NCBI RefSeq assembly: GCF_003207955.1
Contig: NZ_NOXG01000003.1
Span: 1-64,000, forward strand
Length of the DNA stretch: 64,000 nt
Reading direction: 5' to 3'
From: Novacetimonas pomaceti
Lineage (GTDB): Bacteria; Pseudomonadota; Alphaproteobacteria; Acetobacterales; Acetobacteraceae
Positions 16,462 to 25,134 of the stretch are shown one piece after another. The position numbers were made by a program, and so were the translations under genes. Below the pieces are notes generated by a model. That model was not told the origin of the DNA. It ran no database searches and saw only the letters and a program-made list of their open reading frames with translations. Position 1 is the stretch's first letter, and every line of letters starts with the position of its first letter.

Positions 16462-17315
16462 CAGGCGGCCTCTTCCTCATCCATGGCGAAATCCGGGGGC
16501 ATCAGTTCCGTGCGGGCCGGACGCAGGCAGGCATTGAGCATCAGGCCCAGCCCGCCGATCGCCATGGGAATGCACAGCACCTGCCCCATCGTCACGCCGA
16601 AAGGCAGGAATCCGATAAAGGAATCCGGTTCGCGGAACAGTTCGCAGATGCTGCGCGCGATGGCATAGCCGAACAGGAACAGCCCGGCGAGGAAGCCGGG
16701 ATGTTCGCGCACCTTCAGGCTGCGCGATACCACCCACATCACCGTAAAGAGGATCAGCCCTTCGCCAAGGGCTTCATACAGTTCGGAAGGATGGCGCGGG
16801 ATCGGGCCTGCGTCGGGAAAGATCATCGCCCATGGCAGGGAGGCCGGGGCCTCGCGGCCCCACAGTTCGCCATTGATGAAATTGGCGATCCGCCCCAGCC
16901 CCAGCCCGATGGGCACCACCGTGGTGATACGGTCCGAAAATCCAAGGAAGCTGAGGTGGTTGCGCCATGTAAAGACAATCAGCGCGATGATGACGCCCGC
17001 CGCCCCGCCATGAAACGACATCCCCCCATGCCAGACCTGAAGGATCGCCAGCGGATGGGACAGGTAATATCCCGGCTGATAGAACACGATGTATCCCAGC
17101 CGTCCCCCCAGCACCACGCCCAGCGTCGCCCATGTCAGGAAATCATCGACCTGCAGCGCGGTGGCGGCGCGCGGCGGCAGCGCCACCAGACGCCGCGCCA
17201 CCCGCCACCCGACCACCAGCGCGACGATGTACGCCATCGCGTACCACCGCAGGCCGAACGGCCCGAAATGCACCATGACCGGGTCAAATTGCGGAAACAT
17301 CAGGACAGGCAGCAT
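16461..17315 (-). CDS. lgt: prolipoprotein diacylglyceryl transferase Lgt
   Basis: Lgt is an inner-membrane enzyme that transfers diacylglyceryl from phosphatidylglycerol to the lipobox cysteine. The 284-residue protein has several membrane segments, the HGGMSFHGG region with its essential histidine, and the family signature GLGRIANFINGELWGR. The acidic C-terminus (DFAMDEEEAA) is cytoplasmic. The lipoprotein encoded 2 kb downstream is one likely substrate among many. Confidence 0.95.
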   Translation of the reverse strand: MLPVLMFPQFDPVMVHFGPFGLRWYAMAYIVALVVGWRVARRLVALPPRAATALQVDDFLTWATLGVVLGGRLGYIVFYQPGYYLSHPLAILQVWHGGMSFHGGAAGVIIALIVFTWRNHLSFLGFSDRITTVVPIGLGLGRIANFINGELWGREAPASLPWAMIFPDAGPIPRHPSELYEALGEGLILFTVMWVVSRSLKVREHPGFLAGLFLFGYAIARSICELFREPDSFIGFLPFGVTMGQVLCIPMAIGGLGLMLNACLRPARTELMPPDFAMDEEEAA

Positions 17316-17382
17316 GAAGCGACTTTCGCAATCGGGAATTTCCAGGCGCGAGGCGTCATCCCCTCACACGTCGCATCAGGCT

Positions 17383-18363
17383 TTAGACATATGGATCATC
17401 GGCGGCAAGGTAGTCATGGATATAGCGCCTGACCCCCTCCTCCAGCGTGACGAAGGGCTGGTCGTACCCCGCCGTGCGCAGTCGCGCCATGTCGGCGCAG
17501 GTATAGGACTGGTACTGCCCGTGCAGGGCGGCGGGCATGTCGATGAACTCCACCCGTCGCGCGACCCCGGCCGCGTCACAGACCGCATAGGCCAGATCCA
17601 GGCAGGTCCGCGCCACACCCGTCCCGCAGTTGAACACGCCATGGACATGCTGGTGATCCAGCAGCCACAGCATCACCGCGACCGCATCGCCAACCCAGAT
17701 GAAATCGCGCGCCTGATGCCCGTCGGGCAGACCCGGCCTGTCGGAACGGAACAGGCGGGGCGCCCTGCCCGCGCGAACGTCCCCGTACTTCCCGTGGACG
17801 AGGGACATCATCGGTCCCTTGTGATATTCATTGGGCCCATAGACGTTGAAGAATTTCAGCCCCGCCCATGACAGTCCCTGCAGGTCCCCCTGCGCCAGCC
17901 GGCGCATCAGGGTGCAGTCGAAGGCGTATTTGGACCACCCGTACAGATTGAGCGGCCGCAGCGCCTCCAGCCGGGCGGGATCATCGGAAAACATCTCCAT
18001 CCTGTCGGCCGCGCCATAAGTGGCGGCAGAGGAGGCATAGATGAAGCGCACCTCCTCGCGCGCGCACCATTCCATCAGCCGTATCGAAAGGTCCACGTTG
18101 GTCCGCCACACAAGGTCCCCGTCGGTGGCCATGGTCTCGCTGATGGCGCCAAGGTGGAAGACCGCGGTGACGTCAGGGCGGCTGTCGAGGAAGGCATCAA
18201 GGTCCTGTGGCGCGATCAGGAAATCGGGCACGTGCTTGCGCAGGTTGCGCCATTTCCCGACATTCCCCAGGGAATCCACGATGGCTGTCTGCTCACCGCG
18301 CGCATGCAGCGCCTTGTGCAGGCATGAACCGATGAAACCCGCGCCACCCGTAATGATAATCAT
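17383..18363 (-). CDS. hldD: ADP-glyceromanno-heptose 6-epimerase
   Basis: HldD (RfaD) converts ADP-D-glycero- to ADP-L-glycero-D-manno-heptose for the lipopolysaccharide inner core. The 326-residue short-chain dehydrogenase-type protein starts with the NADP-binding MIIITGGAGFIGSCLHKAL and has the catalytic YGWSKYAFD (YxxxK). The extra 56 upstream codons do not match the family, so I use the ATG at 18363. It is divergent from ubiK and lies 67 bp upstream of lgt. Confidence 0.93.
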   Translation of the reverse strand: MIIITGGAGFIGSCLHKALHARGEQTAIVDSLGNVGKWRNLRKHVPDFLIAPQDLDAFLDSRPDVTAVFHLGAISETMATDGDLVWRTNVDLSIRLMEWCAREEVRFIYASSAATYGAADRMEMFSDDPARLEALRPLNLYGWSKYAFDCTLMRRLAQGDLQGLSWAGLKFFNVYGPNEYHKGPMMSLVHGKYGDVRAGRAPRLFRSDRPGLPDGHQARDFIWVGDAVAVMLWLLDHQHVHGVFNCGTGVARTCLDLAYAVCDAAGVARRVEFIDMPAALHGQYQSYTCADMARLRTAGYDQPFVTLEEGVRRYIHDYLAADDPYV

Positions 18364-18585
18364 GAACCCCAAAATCCCGTACGTCCGCGAAACGGCGCCA
18401 ACATGCCACAAACATGCAAATGCAAGGGAGACAAACTTTGTCACATCATGCTGCACTACGTGACAGCCACGCGGGAATGGCGCGTGTGGATGGCTCTGGC
18501 GCGTGGATGCGTCTATACTCGCGCGCCACACGTCGCGACGCGGCGTGCCAGTCCCATCCGGCCCATGCCCAAGGAGTTACGCGCG

Positions 18586-18879
18586 ATGTCCGTCCGACCA
18601 CGCATTTTTGATGATCTCGCCGGTGTTGCCGGCGGTGCCTTTTCCGCCCTGTCCGGCGTGCGCGAGGAAATCGGCGCGATGGTCCGCGCCCGCGTTGACG
18701 AGGCCCTGGCGAACCTGAACCTTGTCCGCCGCGACGAATTCGAGGTCGTGCGCGAAATGGCGACGCGCGCGCGAATCGCGCAGGAAGCGACCGACAGGCA
18801 GATCGCCGCCCTTGAAGCGCGCATCGCCGACCTTGAGGCGAGCATGACCACGCCGTCCGCCACCTCCTACAACGGCTGA
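18586..18879 (+). CDS. ubiK: ubiquinone biosynthesis accessory factor UbiK
   Basis: A 97-residue UbiK (YqiC/BMFP) family protein. UbiK binds UbiJ and promotes aerobic ubiquinone synthesis; members form a C-terminal coiled-coil trimer. The sequence has an N-terminal RIFDDLAGVAGGAFSALSGV, the conserved NLVRRDEFEVVREMATRAR, and a coiled-coil C-terminus (QIAALEARIADLEA). The ATG at 18586 follows AAGGAG at 18571-18576. A COQ9-like gene lies 1.7 kb downstream on the same strand, supporting a quinone-related neighbourhood. Confidence 0.85.
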   Translation: MSVRPRIFDDLAGVAGGAFSALSGVREEIGAMVRARVDEALANLNLVRRDEFEVVREMATRARIAQEATDRQIAALEARIADLEASMTTPSATSYNG

Positions 18880-19111
18880 ACACGCCAGCACGGGCAGGCT
18901 GATGGGCATGCCCGTGGGAGCGGCGGCATCACGCGCCCTCCCGACACCACGCTGCGTAATTCGTCCCCACCCGTCGCCGCAGGCTTGCCACCACGGCCGT
19001 ACCAGCCATAGGGTTGCCGTTACGTCTCCTCCCGCAGGGGGAGGCGGGTTGCAGACGCCCGGGATCCGGAAATACCGGATTCCCTCCACGACGGCTTCGG
19101 GGAGTCCCACA

Positions 19112-19615
19112 ATGCCTGCCTTGAATTTCACGACATCGCCCAAGGACTCCAACCCGCTCGATCTAATGGAACAGATCGTGGGGGGCTATGAATGGGCATT
19201 CGACCGCCGCAACGATTCGGAAATGGCGGCCGAGGCACCGGGAAAATGGTGCGATTACGGCCTGTTCTTTTCCTGGTCGCGCGAAGTCAGCGCGATGCAT
19301 TTCACCTGCACGTTCGACCTGAAGGTGCCACCCGTGCAGCGACGCAACCTGTTCGAACTGGTCGCACTGGCCAACGAACGCCTGTGGATCGGGCATTTCG
19401 GCATGGACCTCGACAATGGCATGCCGCTGTTCCGCCATGCGGTCCTGCTGCGCGGGGCGCCGGGGGCCTCGGTCGAAAGCCTTGAGGACATGATCGATAT
19501 CGCCCTGACGGAATGCGAACGTTTCTATCCCGCGTTCCAGTTCGTCCTGTGGGGTGGAAAATCCCCGACCGAAGCGCTGGAGGCCGCGATGCTTGACTGC
19601 GCGGGAATGGCCTGA
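19112..19615 (+). CDS. YbjN domain-containing protein
   Basis: A 167-residue YbjN family protein; the fold resembles type III secretion chaperones. No biochemical function is established. It contains DYGLFFSWSREVSAMHFTC, given in parts as LFFSWSREVS and MHFTCTFDLKVP, and LVALANERLWIGHFGMD. It is cytoplasmic with no signal peptide. GGGGAG lies upstream of the ATG at 19112. Its TGA shares one base with the proC start, so expression is coupled to proline synthesis; this pairing is common in alphaproteobacteria. Confidence 0.85.
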   Translation: MPALNFTTSPKDSNPLDLMEQIVGGYEWAFDRRNDSEMAAEAPGKWCDYGLFFSWSREVSAMHFTCTFDLKVPPVQRRNLFELVALANERLWIGHFGMDLDNGMPLFRHAVLLRGAPGASVESLEDMIDIALTECERFYPAFQFVLWGGKSPTEALEAAMLDCAGMA

Positions 19616-20445
19616 TGGCGGCAGCGCAGACCTCTCCCCTTCCCTCCGTCCTGCTGGTCGGATGCGGGAAGATGGGGGGCGCGATGCTGCAGGGATGGCT
19701 GGCGGAGGGGCTTGCCCCCTCCGTCATCGTTGACCGTCACCGCGACAGCGTGCCCGCGCCGCACCGGCTGGTCCGCGACGTGACCGACCTGCCCGCCGAT
19801 TTCCAGCCCGACCTCATCATCCTTGCCATGAAGCCACAGAAAGTGGCGGCGATCCTTGGCGCCATCGCCCCGTATGCCCGGCATGCGCCGGTCCTGTCGG
19901 TGCTGGCGGGCAGGACGGTCCATGGCCTGACGGAAGGACTGGCCGCCCACATGTCCCCCGGCGCCCGGCCGCTTGTCATCCGCTCCATGCCCAACACCCC
20001 GGCGGCGGTGGGCGAAGGGATGACCGTCTCCTACGCGCCGCCACAGGCAACGCCACAGCAGCGCGCCATGTGCGACCGGGTCCTGTCGGCCGTCGGCGAA
20101 ACCGCATGGGTGGAGCATGAGGACCAGATCGACATCGTGACCGCGATTTCCGGCAGCGGCCCGGCCTATGTCTTCCTGCTGGCGGAACTTCTTGAAGACG
20201 TTGGCGTAGGAGAGGGACTGCCGCCCGCCCTTGCCCGGCAGATCGCGCGCCAGACGGTATCCGGCGCGGGCGCGCTGATGCAGCAAAGCGGGACGGAGGC
20301 CGCGCAGCTGCGGCGCAACGTCACCAGTCCCGGCGGCACCACGCAGCAGGCGCTGTCCATCCTGATGGCGCCCGACGCATGGCCCGCCACGCTGCGCGCG
20401 GCGATCCGCGCGGGGGCGAAGCGGGCGCGCGAACTTGCATCCTGA
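19615..20445 (+). CDS. proC: pyrroline-5-carboxylate reductase ProC
   Basis: ProC performs the last step of proline synthesis, reducing pyrroline-5-carboxylate with NADPH. The 276-residue protein has the Rossmann start LLVGCGKMGGAMLQGWL, SMPNTPAAVGEG, the substrate-binding ISGSGPAYVFLLAE and the P5CR signature TSPGGTTQQALSIL. It is coupled to the YbjN gene by a TGATG junction. ProA is on the opposite strand at 7.3-8.6 kb. Confidence 0.95.
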   Translation: MAAAQTSPLPSVLLVGCGKMGGAMLQGWLAEGLAPSVIVDRHRDSVPAPHRLVRDVTDLPADFQPDLIILAMKPQKVAAILGAIAPYARHAPVLSVLAGRTVHGLTEGLAAHMSPGARPLVIRSMPNTPAAVGEGMTVSYAPPQATPQQRAMCDRVLSAVGETAWVEHEDQIDIVTAISGSGPAYVFLLAELLEDVGVGEGLPPALARQIARQTVSGAGALMQQSGTEAAQLRRNVTSPGGTTQQALSILMAPDAWPATLRAAIRAGAKRARELAS

Positions 20446-20568
20446 AGCACGCGGAATATAACGGCGGCATACCCGGCGGAACCTTTCGCCACCCCAGTCA
20501 GCGCCTGCCCCGCGTTTCACGGGCATGGCGCGCCTTGGCAACAAGACATCCGGAAGATCGTGATTTCC

Positions 20569-21222
20569 ATGGACAACGACCAGTTTGACGATGCCCTTCT
20601 CCGCTCTGCCATGGAGCGTGCCGCGCTGTATGGATGGCGACGGCTGACGGTTGTCGATGCCGCGCGCGACGCGGGGCTGAGTCTGGATGTCGCGCGCAAG
20701 CGTTTTCCGTTCAAGGCCAGCATCCTGCTGACGCTTGGCCGGCTGGCGGACGAGGCCGCGCTGGTTGATGACGGCTCCACCGGCACGCCGCGTGAAAAGC
20801 TTTTCGACCTGCTGATGCGGCGGCTTGACGTGTTCCAGCAGTACCGCGCCGGCGTGCGCGCGGCCCTGCGCGCGCTGCCGTTCGATCCGCCACTGGCGCT
20901 GCTGCTGGGCGGGGCGACGGTGGAAAGCATGAAATGGATGCTTGGCGCCGCGGGGCTGGATATCAGCGGCGTGGCAGGCGCGCTGCGGGTTCAGGCGTTG
21001 CTTGGGGCATGGACCGTGACATTGCGGGCATGGGACAAGGATGACAGCCTGGACATGGGCACGACGATGGCGGCACTCGACAAGGCGCTGGACAAGGCCC
21101 TGCGATTCAGCGCCCTGCCGGGAATCGGCAAGGCGGCGGCGTCCGGCGGAACGCCAGCACCGGCCGGGCATGATTTCTCCACCGATCCGAGCGTGGATCT
21201 CCCGCTCGAACCCCTGGCCTGA
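20569..21222 (+). CDS. COQ9-like (TetR-fold) protein
   Basis: About 217 residues with a TetR-type N-terminal fold (RSAMERAALYGWRRLTVVDAARDAG) and a helical C-terminal domain. In eukaryotes COQ9 binds isoprenoid lipids and presents ubiquinone precursors to COQ7. The alphaproteobacterial relatives have the same fold but little experimental work. The amphipathic last helix region (ALDKALDKALRFS) fits COQ9. The nearby ubiK gene favours a quinone role over a transcriptional one, but a plain TetR-type regulator cannot be excluded. GTG at 20560 is an alternative start. Confidence 0.7.
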   Translation: MDNDQFDDALLRSAMERAALYGWRRLTVVDAARDAGLSLDVARKRFPFKASILLTLGRLADEAALVDDGSTGTPREKLFDLLMRRLDVFQQYRAGVRAALRALPFDPPLALLLGGATVESMKWMLGAAGLDISGVAGALRVQALLGAWTVTLRAWDKDDSLDMGTTMAALDKALDKALRFSALPGIGKAAASGGTPAPAGHDFSTDPSVDLPLEPLA

Positions 21223-21319
21223 AAAACGGATCTTCGGGTCCGCCAGAATGCTGTTGCCCCTTTACGGGAGCCCTCATCCCGCTCTAGAAGGGCGGCAGCG
21301 ACGAATCGTTCGTAACAGT

Positions 21320-21394
21320 TGGGGCGTAGCCAAGCGGTAAGGCAGCGGATTTTGATTCCGCCATGCGGAGGTTCGAATCCTCCCGCCCCAGCCA
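21320..21394 (+). tRNA. tRNA-Gln (anticodon TTG)
   Basis: A full cloverleaf can be drawn. The acceptor TGGGGCG pairs with CGCCCCA, the anticodon stem GCGGA/TCCGC carries loop TTTTGAT with anticodon TTG, and the T-arm is GGAGG-TTCGAAT-CCTCC. The discriminator G is followed by an encoded CCA at 21392-21394. A low-GC, gene-poor stretch begins soon downstream. Confidence 0.95.
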
Positions 21395-21678
21395 GCATCA
21401 GCGCCACGCGCGATGTTTTTCCCATTCCGGAATCATATTACAAAACGGCGGCTGGCCACTTCCCGATGGGCCGTCCCCTTCGCATGTCGTCATGGCCACG
21501 CCATGAATACGGCCACCAGCGCCATGTCGCGATTTGGCATTGCCTGGACCGCCCCAGTAATGCGCCAGTAAAGGGATGCGGCATTACAACGGATATCGCC
21601 GCATGCCCGGACTTTTCCACTATCATGCAAGAAAGTGGGTTTTCACCCATGCGGGAGCGTAAGCCGTGGTTCCCCGCC

Positions 21679-21716
21679 ATCGTCTCTCCTGTCCTGAACA
21701 GTACAGGAGAGACGAT
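21679..21716. repeat. perfect 14-bp inverted repeat (hairpin)
   Basis: ATCGTCTCTCCTGT (21679-21692) is perfectly complementary to ACAGGAGAGACGAT (21703-21716), with the 10-base loop CCTGAACAGT. There is no T-tract on either side, so it is not a textbook intrinsic terminator. It could be a structured RNA element or a protein-binding site. Confidence 0.75.
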
Positions 21717-21841
21717 CCGGAATATTGTTCGCATCGTTTCAGTCCGGCGCAGCGGACGGACATGAAGCTTACCGGCCCCGGACACCGGGCCTGTTGGATC
21801 GGGATACAGCCCCGGATCGGCACATCGTAACGGGAATTAGA

Positions 21842-21970
21842 GGCTGTTTGAAAAGACAGACCTGACAACCCACTGAAATCATAAAAGTTTTTGGTGAAGC
21901 TTTTTACAAAAAGCTTTGAAAAGACGCTGCCTTTTTAGAGAGAAGGCCGCATCCCAAAACTTCTATTTTT
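21842..21970 (-). repeat. dispersed hairpin-rich repeat, copy B (degenerate)
   Basis: It begins with the outer end GGCTGTTTGAAAA (21842-21854). The 17-bp inner end ATCATAAAAGTTTTTGG (21878-21894) follows, then the GAAGCTTTTT/AAAAAGCTTT hairpin. The far half (around 21930-21970) is decayed: the GCCGCC hairpin is broken and the closing repeat reads CCAAAACTTCTAT. Its orientation is opposite to copy A. Confidence 0.75.
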
Positions 21971-22509
21971 TATTATCGGATTGAAATTTCAGGCACCCAC
22001 ATTCTTTTCACCGTGATGCGGTCCGTCCACAAAATCCTGAAATATCCAGTCATATCGCACACCAAAGAAGTATTTGCCGCCCATTGGATATCCCCCTGAA
22101 AAAACAGGATGGGAAAGGTTCATCGGGCAGAAATGATATGACGGACAAACATCACTAAATCGTGATTTAATTGTCTTCTGGCATTTATTAAGGTTTTTTA
22201 AACTTATGCAGTGAATGATAAGTTTTTGATAATATTTCATGAATTTTGAATCCATTCTGTGGCGCCATGACAAAATCCCCCTGCCGGATGCCTGCCTGCG
22301 GCTACCGGTATCCTACTGCCCGTTCATGGATGGCGAATGTCCCTTCCGGGTCCGAGACCGGTGCGAAACAGGCATGCATCGGACATGAGCCCCTGCCCCC
22401 CGCATTTCATTCCAATTGTGCATACCTGTCGGGATTCCTTCTTCCGTGGCAGGAATTTTTTACATTTTCCGCATGTAATCTGCTTCGCATCTGAATTCTG
22501 GAGTTCGCC

Positions 22510-25068
22510 ATGCCTCGGGACACCCTTGATGACACGCAGGTCACGGTATTGCCTGCCCTTGAACAGACCATTCTGGGTGTCGTCCTGATTGATGAGACCA
22601 ATACGGTCACGTTCTTCAACAGCGCCGCCGAACGCCTGTGGCACTGTTCCCGCTCAGAGGTGCTTGGCCGCAACGTCAACGTGCTGGTGCCGCGCAAGAT
22701 CCGCCCGTCCCATGACGACCTGATCAAGCATAACCGTGACACCGGCATCAACAAGATCGTCGGCACCTCGCGCGAGGTGCAGGTCGAACGCTTCGACGGC
22801 ACCACCTTCTGGGCCGAACTGTCGCTATCGCGCATTTCGGTGGGAGGCAGGATCGGGTACATGGCGCTGATCCGCGACATCTCTCAGGAGGTCGCAGACC
22901 GGGAAAAAATCCGCCTGCTGTCGCTCGTGGTGCGCGAAACCGATCGTGGCGTGGTCATCCTCGATCCGGAATTCCGGCTGATTTACGTCAACCGCGCCTT
23001 TACCGACATGTTCGGCTATGAACCCAGCCACGTCATCGGCCATGGCCTGTCGGTCATCCTTGCGGGCGATACGACCGACATCAGCACCCTGAACCAGCTT
23101 CATGCCGGCGCGCAGAACGCCAAGGGCTTTCACCTCGACATCCGCGCGCGCCACAAGAACGGACGTGACATCTGGGTTTCGGCGGCGATGAACCCGATTT
23201 TCCACGATCATGGCGATATCGAAAATATCGTCGTCGTCCTGACGGACATTACTGAAAACCATTTCCTCGAGACGCTGCAGCGCGATGCGCTGGAGGCGAT
23301 TTCCAGCGACCTCAGCCTGCGTGAAATCATGGATTTCATCTGCCGGCGCATCGAAAATAACGGCATCGACGTGATGCCCGCCATCTTTACGGTGGATAAT
23401 AATTCCAAGCTGAAATGCGTGGGTCGCGCCAGCCTGCCGCTGTCGCTGGTGGAACTGTTCGATTCGCTGGAAATCGGCCCCGATGTCGGCAGCAGCGGCG
23501 TCGCCGCCTACAAGGGGGAAACGGTCACGACCCCCGACATCGAAACCGACCCGAAATGGCTGACGCTGCGCACCCCGGCGATGCGCAATGGCATCCGCGC
23601 CGCGTGGGCCACGCCCATCATCCTGCGCGGGGGACGGGTGGCTGGCGTCTTTACGCTGTATTTCCGCACCAAGCGCGAACCGCAGGCCTGGTGTCAGAAA
23701 GCCGTCAATGCCAGCCTGCATCTGTGCACGCTGGCGCTGGAACGTTACGAGGCCAAGGAACACATCGCCAAGCTGTCGCATTTCGACACGCTGACGGGCC
23801 TGCCGAACCGGCTGTGGCTGCGCCAGCACCTCGACAAGATGCTGCGCCGTCCGACGCGTGGCAATTTCATGCTGCTGTCGCTGGGACTGGACAATTTCAA
23901 GAACATCAATGACGTCTTCGGCCATGCGGCGGGCGACGAGCTGATTTCCTATATCGCCACCCAGCTGCGGGAGGCGATCGGCATCGACGATACGATCGTG
24001 CGTTCCGGCGGCGACCAGTTCACGATCATCACCAGCGGCGCCCAGCAGCATGCATCGTCCCTGTCGGACATGATCCTGCGCCTGCTGTCGCAGCCCACGC
24101 AGGTGGGCGATGTTTCCGTCACATTTTCCGCCAGCATCGGCGTCAGCGTCTATCCTGAAAATGGCGAAACCGGCGAGACGCTGCTCAAGCATGCCGAAAC
24201 GGCGATGTTCCAGGCCAAGGCGCATGGCGGGGGCAATTACTGCTTCTTCAGCCCCAAGATGAACCAGCAGGCCACCGACCGCCTTATCCTGGCGGCGGCC
24301 CTGCGCGACGCGATCGCCCATGACCGCCTGCGCCTTGTCTATCAGCCGCAGGTCCATGCCCGCACGGGCAAGATCTACGGGGTGGAAGCACTGTCGCGCT
24401 GGATCGATCCGACGCTTGGTTTCATCTCCCCCGCGCGCTTCATCGCGGTAGCCGAGGAAACGGGACAGATCGAGGCCATCGGCAAATGGTCGATGCGCGC
24501 GGCCTGCCGCCAGATGGCGGAATGGATCCGCAACAAGGTGGATATCCCCACCGTTTCGGTCAATCTGTCCCCGCTGCATTTCCGTGATGAAAAGCTGCCG
24601 GAATTCGTGGCTGAAGTACTGGAGGAAACCGGCATTCCCCCACGCAGCCTGATGGTGGAAATCACCGAAAGCACGATGATCGACAATTACGAACGCACCA
24701 TCAAATCCGCGCAGGCATTGCGCGAACTTGGGGTCGGGATGTCGATGGACGATTTCGGGACCGGATTTTCCAGCCTGTCGAACCTGGCGGGACTGCCGGT
24801 CAACGAAGTGAAGATCGACCGCAGTTTCATGAACGGGCTGGAAACGGTGGACAAGGTGCGTTCGGTCGTGACAGCCGTGATCCGCATCGGGCAGAGCCTT
24901 GGCATGACCGTCGTCGCCGAAGGGGTGGAACACGAGGAACAGCGCCAGATTCTCGTCAACATGGATTGCGACGTGCTGCAGGGATACATGTTCTCCAAGC
25001 CGCTACCGGCTGAGGATCTGGCCACGTGGCTGGCAAACTATACCCCCAAGGAAATTGAACCCGCCTGA
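22510..25068 (+). CDS. haem-PAS/PAS/GAF/GGDEF/EAL c-di-GMP phosphodiesterase-type sensor
   Basis: An 852-residue cytoplasmic protein with the layout of E. coli DosP and the PDEA1 oxygen-sensing phosphodiesterase of cellulose-making acetic acid bacteria. PAS-A spans about residues 10-125, PAS-B 137-250, a GAF-like region 270-410, GGDEF 420-580 and EAL 600-845. PAS-A has the candidate haem ligand His68 (RPSHDD) and Arg88 (TSRE). The residue matching DosP Met95 is Thr86, so an open distal site is expected. GGDEF is altered to GGDQF (500-504). The EAL residues are intact: EAL 626-628, Asn685, EITE 717-720, DD 747-748, KID 768-770 and Glu804. I infer an oxygen- or gas-tuned c-di-GMP hydrolase with weak or no cyclase activity. 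Confidence 0.85.
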   Translation: MPRDTLDDTQVTVLPALEQTILGVVLIDETNTVTFFNSAAERLWHCSRSEVLGRNVNVLVPRKIRPSHDDLIKHNRDTGINKIVGTSREVQVERFDGTTFWAELSLSRISVGGRIGYMALIRDISQEVADREKIRLLSLVVRETDRGVVILDPEFRLIYVNRAFTDMFGYEPSHVIGHGLSVILAGDTTDISTLNQLHAGAQNAKGFHLDIRARHKNGRDIWVSAAMNPIFHDHGDIENIVVVLTDITENHFLETLQRDALEAISSDLSLREIMDFICRRIENNGIDVMPAIFTVDNNSKLKCVGRASLPLSLVELFDSLEIGPDVGSSGVAAYKGETVTTPDIETDPKWLTLRTPAMRNGIRAAWATPIILRGGRVAGVFTLYFRTKREPQAWCQKAVNASLHLCTLALERYEAKEHIAKLSHFDTLTGLPNRLWLRQHLDKMLRRPTRGNFMLLSLGLDNFKNINDVFGHAAGDELISYIATQLREAIGIDDTIVRSGGDQFTIITSGAQQHASSLSDMILRLLSQPTQVGDVSVTFSASIGVSVYPENGETGETLLKHAETAMFQAKAHGGGNYCFFSPKMNQQATDRLILAAALRDAIAHDRLRLVYQPQVHARTGKIYGVEALSRWIDPTLGFISPARFIAVAEETGQIEAIGKWSMRAACRQMAEWIRNKVDIPTVSVNLSPLHFRDEKLPEFVAEVLEETGIPPRSLMVEITESTMIDNYERTIKSAQALRELGVGMSMDDFGTGFSSLSNLAGLPVNEVKIDRSFMNGLETVDKVRSVVTAVIRIGQSLGMTVVAEGVEHEEQRQILVNMDCDVLQGYMFSKPLPAEDLATWLANYTPKEIEPA

Positions 25069-25091
25069 TCCGGCCCCGTCAGCCGACATGC

Positions 25092-25126
25092 CGGGCCGAT
25101 GGGCAGTGGAAATGCCTGTCGGCCCG
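25092..25126. terminator. bidirectional hairpin between convergent genes
   Basis: The arms CGGGCCGATGGGCA (25092-25105) and TGCCTGTCGGCCCG (25113-25126) pair over 14 positions with two mismatches. The hairpin sits in the 66-bp gap between the convergent c-di-GMP sensor and alpha-E genes. It lacks a long T-tract. Confidence 0.6.
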
Positions 25127-25134
25127 AACGGGGG

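Larger units (their letters stand above)
21395..22509. other. gene-poor, partly low-GC region after tRNA-Gln
   Basis: No convincing gene is seen across 1.1 kb. It holds a strong hairpin (21679-21716) and degenerate repeat copy B (21842-21970). The AT-rich tract at about 21960-22270 is much lower in GC than neighbouring genes. A short minus-strand open frame at 21989-22273 has no recognised family and no good ribosome-binding site. The last 200 bases presumably contain the promoter of the c-di-GMP gene. A decayed insertion next to the tRNA is possible. Confidence 0.5.

Noticed and set aside
20569..21222. Plain TetR-family transcriptional regulator
   Set aside because: The fold fits both TetR and COQ9. 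The absence of a divergent target gene and the nearby ubiK gene make COQ9-like the better label, with moderate confidence.
21989..22273. 94-residue minus-strand frame in the low-GC stretch
   Set aside because: The C-terminal part looks protein-like, but there is no family match that I know and no credible start signal. It could be a decayed gene fragment, so I left it as part of the region note.
22825..24933. Long minus-strand frame opposite the c-di-GMP sensor
   Set aside because: Shadow frame. The plus-strand protein has intact PAS and EAL motifs through the whole interval.
22510..25068. Naming the c-di-GMP gene pdeA1
   Set aside because: The domain layout fits, but the published pdeA genes sit with dgc genes, and no dgc is adjacent. 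The symbol would be over-precise.
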